Assembly: GCA_038147495.1 (NCBI GenBank)
Contig: JAYQTT010000021.1
Span: forward strand, 1 to 48,849
Length of the DNA: 48,849 bases
DNA from: MED-G116 sp038147495
GTDB taxonomy: Bacteria; Pseudomonadota; Alphaproteobacteria; Puniceispirillales; Puniceispirillaceae
Reading direction: 5' to 3'
Shown: positions 46,812 through 48,849 of the stretch, in pieces
Layout of the letters: every line of letters begins with the position of its first letter
How positions within the stretch are numbered: the stretch's first letter is position 1
Position numbers and translations under genes: made by a program
The notes under the pieces: model-generated
Told to the model about the DNA's origin: nothing
Database searches by the model: none
The model's input: only the letters and a program-made list of their open reading frames with translations

Positions 46812-48317
46812 TCACTTTTTGCCTATGGCCCGTCCGGCCCCATCGGGCATTGGCAAACCTTTGTGCGTGCTCACAAACTCTTCAAGGCGTGCGGCAACGG
46901 CGTCACCCGGCAGGCTTGATGTGCGGCTGTTCATATCGACATGCAGGAGCATATGCTCACCTGTGGCGAGCAGCCTGTCTTCAGCGGCAAACAGGCTGTG
47001 GAACAAATGCATCTTCTTGCCTGCACCGGCGATCACTTGTGTGTTTGCATAGATTTCAGTGCCGGCTTGCACCTCATCAAGGTGCCTTATATGAGTCTCC
47101 ACGGTGAAGTAGCTGCCGCCAGCTTCAACATAGGCGGCGTCAATTCCGCACAGGCGCAAGAATGCGTCTGTTGCCTGCGAGAAGCAATCGAGATAACGCG
47201 CTTCGTTCATATGGCCATTATAGTCGGTCCATTCGGCTGGCACGCTCCGCCGCATCGTTTCAATCGGCTTTGTGATGTCATCATTGCTGGCCGCGGGCAG
47301 CGCGTCATAGAGCGCCGCCTCCCACGCGGCAAGGGTCTTGCCAGCCCCCCAGTCATTGGCTTTCAGCCCCTGCATGATGGCGACAAGATTATTGTCGCGG
47401 ATTCGTTCTAGCTCGCGAATCGAATATATGCCGGATTGGGCATCGGACTGGGATGAAATGGCATCGACCAATTCATCCGTTAATTCTGGCACATCCATCA
47501 ATTTGGTCCAGGGCCATTTCAAACAGGGGCCAAACTGGGCAATAAAATGGGCCATACCAGCCTCGCCACCAGCAATGCGATATGTTTCAAACAGACCCAT
47601 CTGTGCCCAGCGAAGGCCAAAGCCGAACCGGATCGCATCGTCAATTTCGTCAGTCGTTGCAATTCCGTCATTGACCAGCCACAATGCCTCGCGCCAGACC
47701 GCTTCCAAAAAGCGGTCAGCAATGAATGCCTCAATCTCCTTTCTGACATGCAAGGGGTGCATGCCAATCGCAGTATAAAAGGATCTTGCCCTGTCGATTG
47801 TGGCCATGTCAGTGCGCTTGCCGCCAACAAGCTCAACCAGCGGCAACAGATATACCGGGTTGAATGGATGGCCGACGATGAGCCGCTCCGGATTTGTCAT
47901 TTTCGCCTGAAGGTCCGTCGGCATAATGCCGGAAGTCGAGGAGCTGATCACGGCATCGGGACGCGCTGTCTGCTCGATCTCGGCATAGACGGCCTGCTTT
48001 ATCTCAAGGCGTTCCGGCACTGCCTCGATAATCAGTTCGGCCGCAATCTCGCCGCCGGAAACGGCATCGGCTAAATTGTCGGTAAAAAGCAACCTGCCCC
48101 GGGCGGGTGGTGGTGCCATTGTCAGGCGGGCCAGCGCATGGTCCGCATTGTCCATGATCTCGGTAATTTTGCGTAATGCCTGCGGATCAGGGTCATAGAC
48201 CCGAACATTGACGCCATTCTGGATCAGGCGTGCGATCCAGCCACCGCCGATCACACCACCGCCAATAACTGCTGCCGCCTGTGGCTTTGCGCTGGAGCAA
48301 GTCTGTTGCTTGGTCAT
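46812..48317 (-). CDS. lcdH: L-carnitine dehydrogenase fused to betainyl-CoA thioesterase
   Basis: 501 residues, intact. Residues 1-320 are a 3-hydroxyacyl-CoA-dehydrogenase-like NAD enzyme: AAVIGGGVIGGGWIARLIQNG and VRVYDPDPQAL, then SSSTSGIMPTDLQAKM, IVGHPFNPVYLLPLVELVGG and RWAQMGLFETYRIAGGEAGM, all typical of carnitine 3-dehydrogenases. Residues about 350-490 are a hotdog thioesterase with VPAEWTDYNGHMNEARYLDC and HMLLHVDMNSR. In Pseudomonas these are the separate CdhA and CdhB. Reactions: L-carnitine plus NAD to 3-dehydrocarnitine; betainyl-CoA to betaine plus CoA. It starts eight bases after the BKACE gene, whose stop TAG follows the ribosome site AGGGG. The fusion is not an artefact: no frame change is needed across the junction. 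Confidence 0.92.
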   Translation of the reverse strand: MTKQQTCSSAKPQAAAVIGGGVIGGGWIARLIQNGVNVRVYDPDPQALRKITEIMDNADHALARLTMAPPPARGRLLFTDNLADAVSGGEIAAELIIEAVPERLEIKQAVYAEIEQTARPDAVISSSTSGIMPTDLQAKMTNPERLIVGHPFNPVYLLPLVELVGGKRTDMATIDRARSFYTAIGMHPLHVRKEIEAFIADRFLEAVWREALWLVNDGIATTDEIDDAIRFGFGLRWAQMGLFETYRIAGGEAGMAHFIAQFGPCLKWPWTKLMDVPELTDELVDAISSQSDAQSGIYSIRELERIRDNNLVAIMQGLKANDWGAGKTLAAWEAALYDALPAASNDDITKPIETMRRSVPAEWTDYNGHMNEARYLDCFSQATDAFLRLCGIDAAYVEAGGSYFTVETHIRHLDEVQAGTEIYANTQVIAGAGKKMHLFHSLFAAEDRLLATGEHMLLHVDMNSRTSSLPGDAVAARLEEFVSTHKGLPMPDGAGRAIGKK

Positions 48318-48325
48318 ATCCGCAT

Positions 48326-48849
48326 CTACCCCTGGCGTGGTGGCCGCTTGGTCAGGCCGAGGCGTTCACGAACCGCATCCGGCCCAATGACCGTGGCACC
48401 CATATTTTCGGCGACATTGACAGCCCGTTCGACAAGCTGGGCATTGGTCGCGAGAACGCCGCGCGACAGATAGATATTGTCTTCCAGACCGACGCGTATA
48501 TTGCCGCCTGCAAGAATGGCTGCCGCCGGATAGGCCATGGCATTGCGGCCAATTGAAAAAACCGAAAACACCCAATCTTTTGGCACATTATTCACCATCG
48601 CCATGAGGGTGTTCAAATCATCTGGCGCACCCCAGGGGATCCCCATGCATAACTGGACTAGCGCGGTCTTTTCGATATGACCTTCTTCGACAAGATGTTT
48701 GGCAAACCAAAGATGCCCGGTATCAAATGCCTCAATCTCGGGTTTGACTCCAACTGCCTTCATCTGTTTTGCCATCTCAATCAGCATGGATGTGCTGTTG
48801 GTCATCACATAATCGCCATGACCAAAATTCATCGTGCCACAATCAAGGG
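48326..48849 (-). CDS. cdhC: BKACE / 3-dehydrocarnitine cleavage enzyme, C-terminal part
   Basis: Open to the right edge: the frame already reads LDCGTMNFG at 48848-48822, a conserved BKACE (DUF849) block, so the gene starts beyond the window. Further blocks: KPEIEAFDTGHLWFAKHLV, VQLCMGIPWGAPDDLNTLMA, WVFSVFSIGRNAM, and GLEDNIYLSRGVLATNAQLV, the C-terminal signature with Zn/substrate residues. BKACE enzymes condense a beta-keto acid with acetyl-CoA to give acetoacetate and a new acyl-CoA. Next to carnitine dehydrogenase the expected substrate is 3-dehydrocarnitine, giving betainyl-CoA plus acetoacetate as by Pseudomonas CdhC. First visible gene of the operon; promoter outside. Confidence 0.9.
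   Translation of the reverse strand, partial: LDCGTMNFGHGDYVMTNSTSMLIEMAKQMKAVGVKPEIEAFDTGHLWFAKHLVEEGHIEKTALVQLCMGIPWGAPDDLNTLMAMVNNVPKDWVFSVFSIGRNAMAYPAAAILAGGNIRVGLEDNIYLSRGVLATNAQLVERAVNVAENMGATVIGPDAVRERLGLTKRPPRQG

Noticed and set aside
1..48849. CRISPR arrays, tRNA or rRNA genes, insertion sequences, prophage genes
   Set aside because: No regularly spaced repeats, no cloverleaf or rRNA-like segments, and no transposase, integrase or phage motifs were recognised by reading; a covariance-model scan could still find a small RNA.
1..48849. Calvin cycle or carbon fixation cluster suggested by the Calvin-type aldolase and fbp
   Set aside because: No RuBisCO, phosphoribulokinase or CbbR is present; the fbp-fba pair fits gluconeogenesis.

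Overview
The window looks like chromosomal DNA of a marine-type alphaproteobacterium. GapR, a DUF1244 protein, an IalB-family protein, a DtxR-type MntR and a heterotetrameric sarcosine oxidase all fit that class. The density of methylated-amine and carnitine genes fits a SAR116-like (Puniceispirillales) or roseobacter-like heterotroph. The group assignment is inference from gene content; no rRNA, tRNA, IS element, phage gene or CRISPR array was seen.

Layout. 1-8.5 kb is a methylamine/C1 block: the end of fhs, then soxBDAG on the minus strand, divergent from a dimethylglycine-dehydrogenase-family gene. 8.6-12.7 kb is a ybbA/ybbP-like ABC exporter divergent from tesA. 13-22.5 kb is mostly housekeeping: an IalB-like protein, rlmN, a BI-1 membrane protein, fbp-fba, an SDR protein, an M23 peptidase, trxB, an MFS transporter and a double cold-shock protein. 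22.9-26.8 kb holds pyrF, gapR, DUF1244, mntR and a GT39 membrane glycosyltransferase. 26.9-31.2 kb is mutA-mutB (methylmalonyl-CoA mutase) and sufE. 31.3-36 kb holds a GlxA/GbdR-type AraC regulator, two RNA methyltransferase-like genes, an Lrp regulator and a GT4 glycosyltransferase. 36-42.7 kb is a betaine block: betB, a class II aldolase, a glycine-betaine binding protein, a permease-ATPase in one frame, and an Ldh2-family dehydrogenase. 42.8-48.8 kb is a minus-strand operon that reads as gamma-butyrobetaine/carnitine degradation: BKACE (CdhC type), carnitine dehydrogenase fused to a thioesterase, acyl-CoA dehydrogenase, NDP-forming acyl-CoA ligase, and a CaiD-like hydratase.

How the genes fit together. 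Carnitine-type compounds can be cut to glycine betaine plus acetoacetate by the 42.8-48.8 kb operon. Betaine can also be imported (38.7-41.7 kb) or made from betaine aldehyde (betB). Dimethylglycine and sarcosine, the later demethylation products, are oxidised by the 6.1 kb gene and SoxBDAG. The released C1 units enter tetrahydrofolate, where Fhs can recover ATP and formate. The step from betaine to dimethylglycine is not encoded here.

Quality. Many genes are broken by single-base losses in short homopolymers while the protein stays conserved across the frames. These breaks come in patches (about 6-11, 15-17, 28.6-31.2, 35-37.3 and 42.5-46 kb). They look far more like sequencing or consensus errors than gene decay, so split genes are annotated below as single genes with the frame changes noted.
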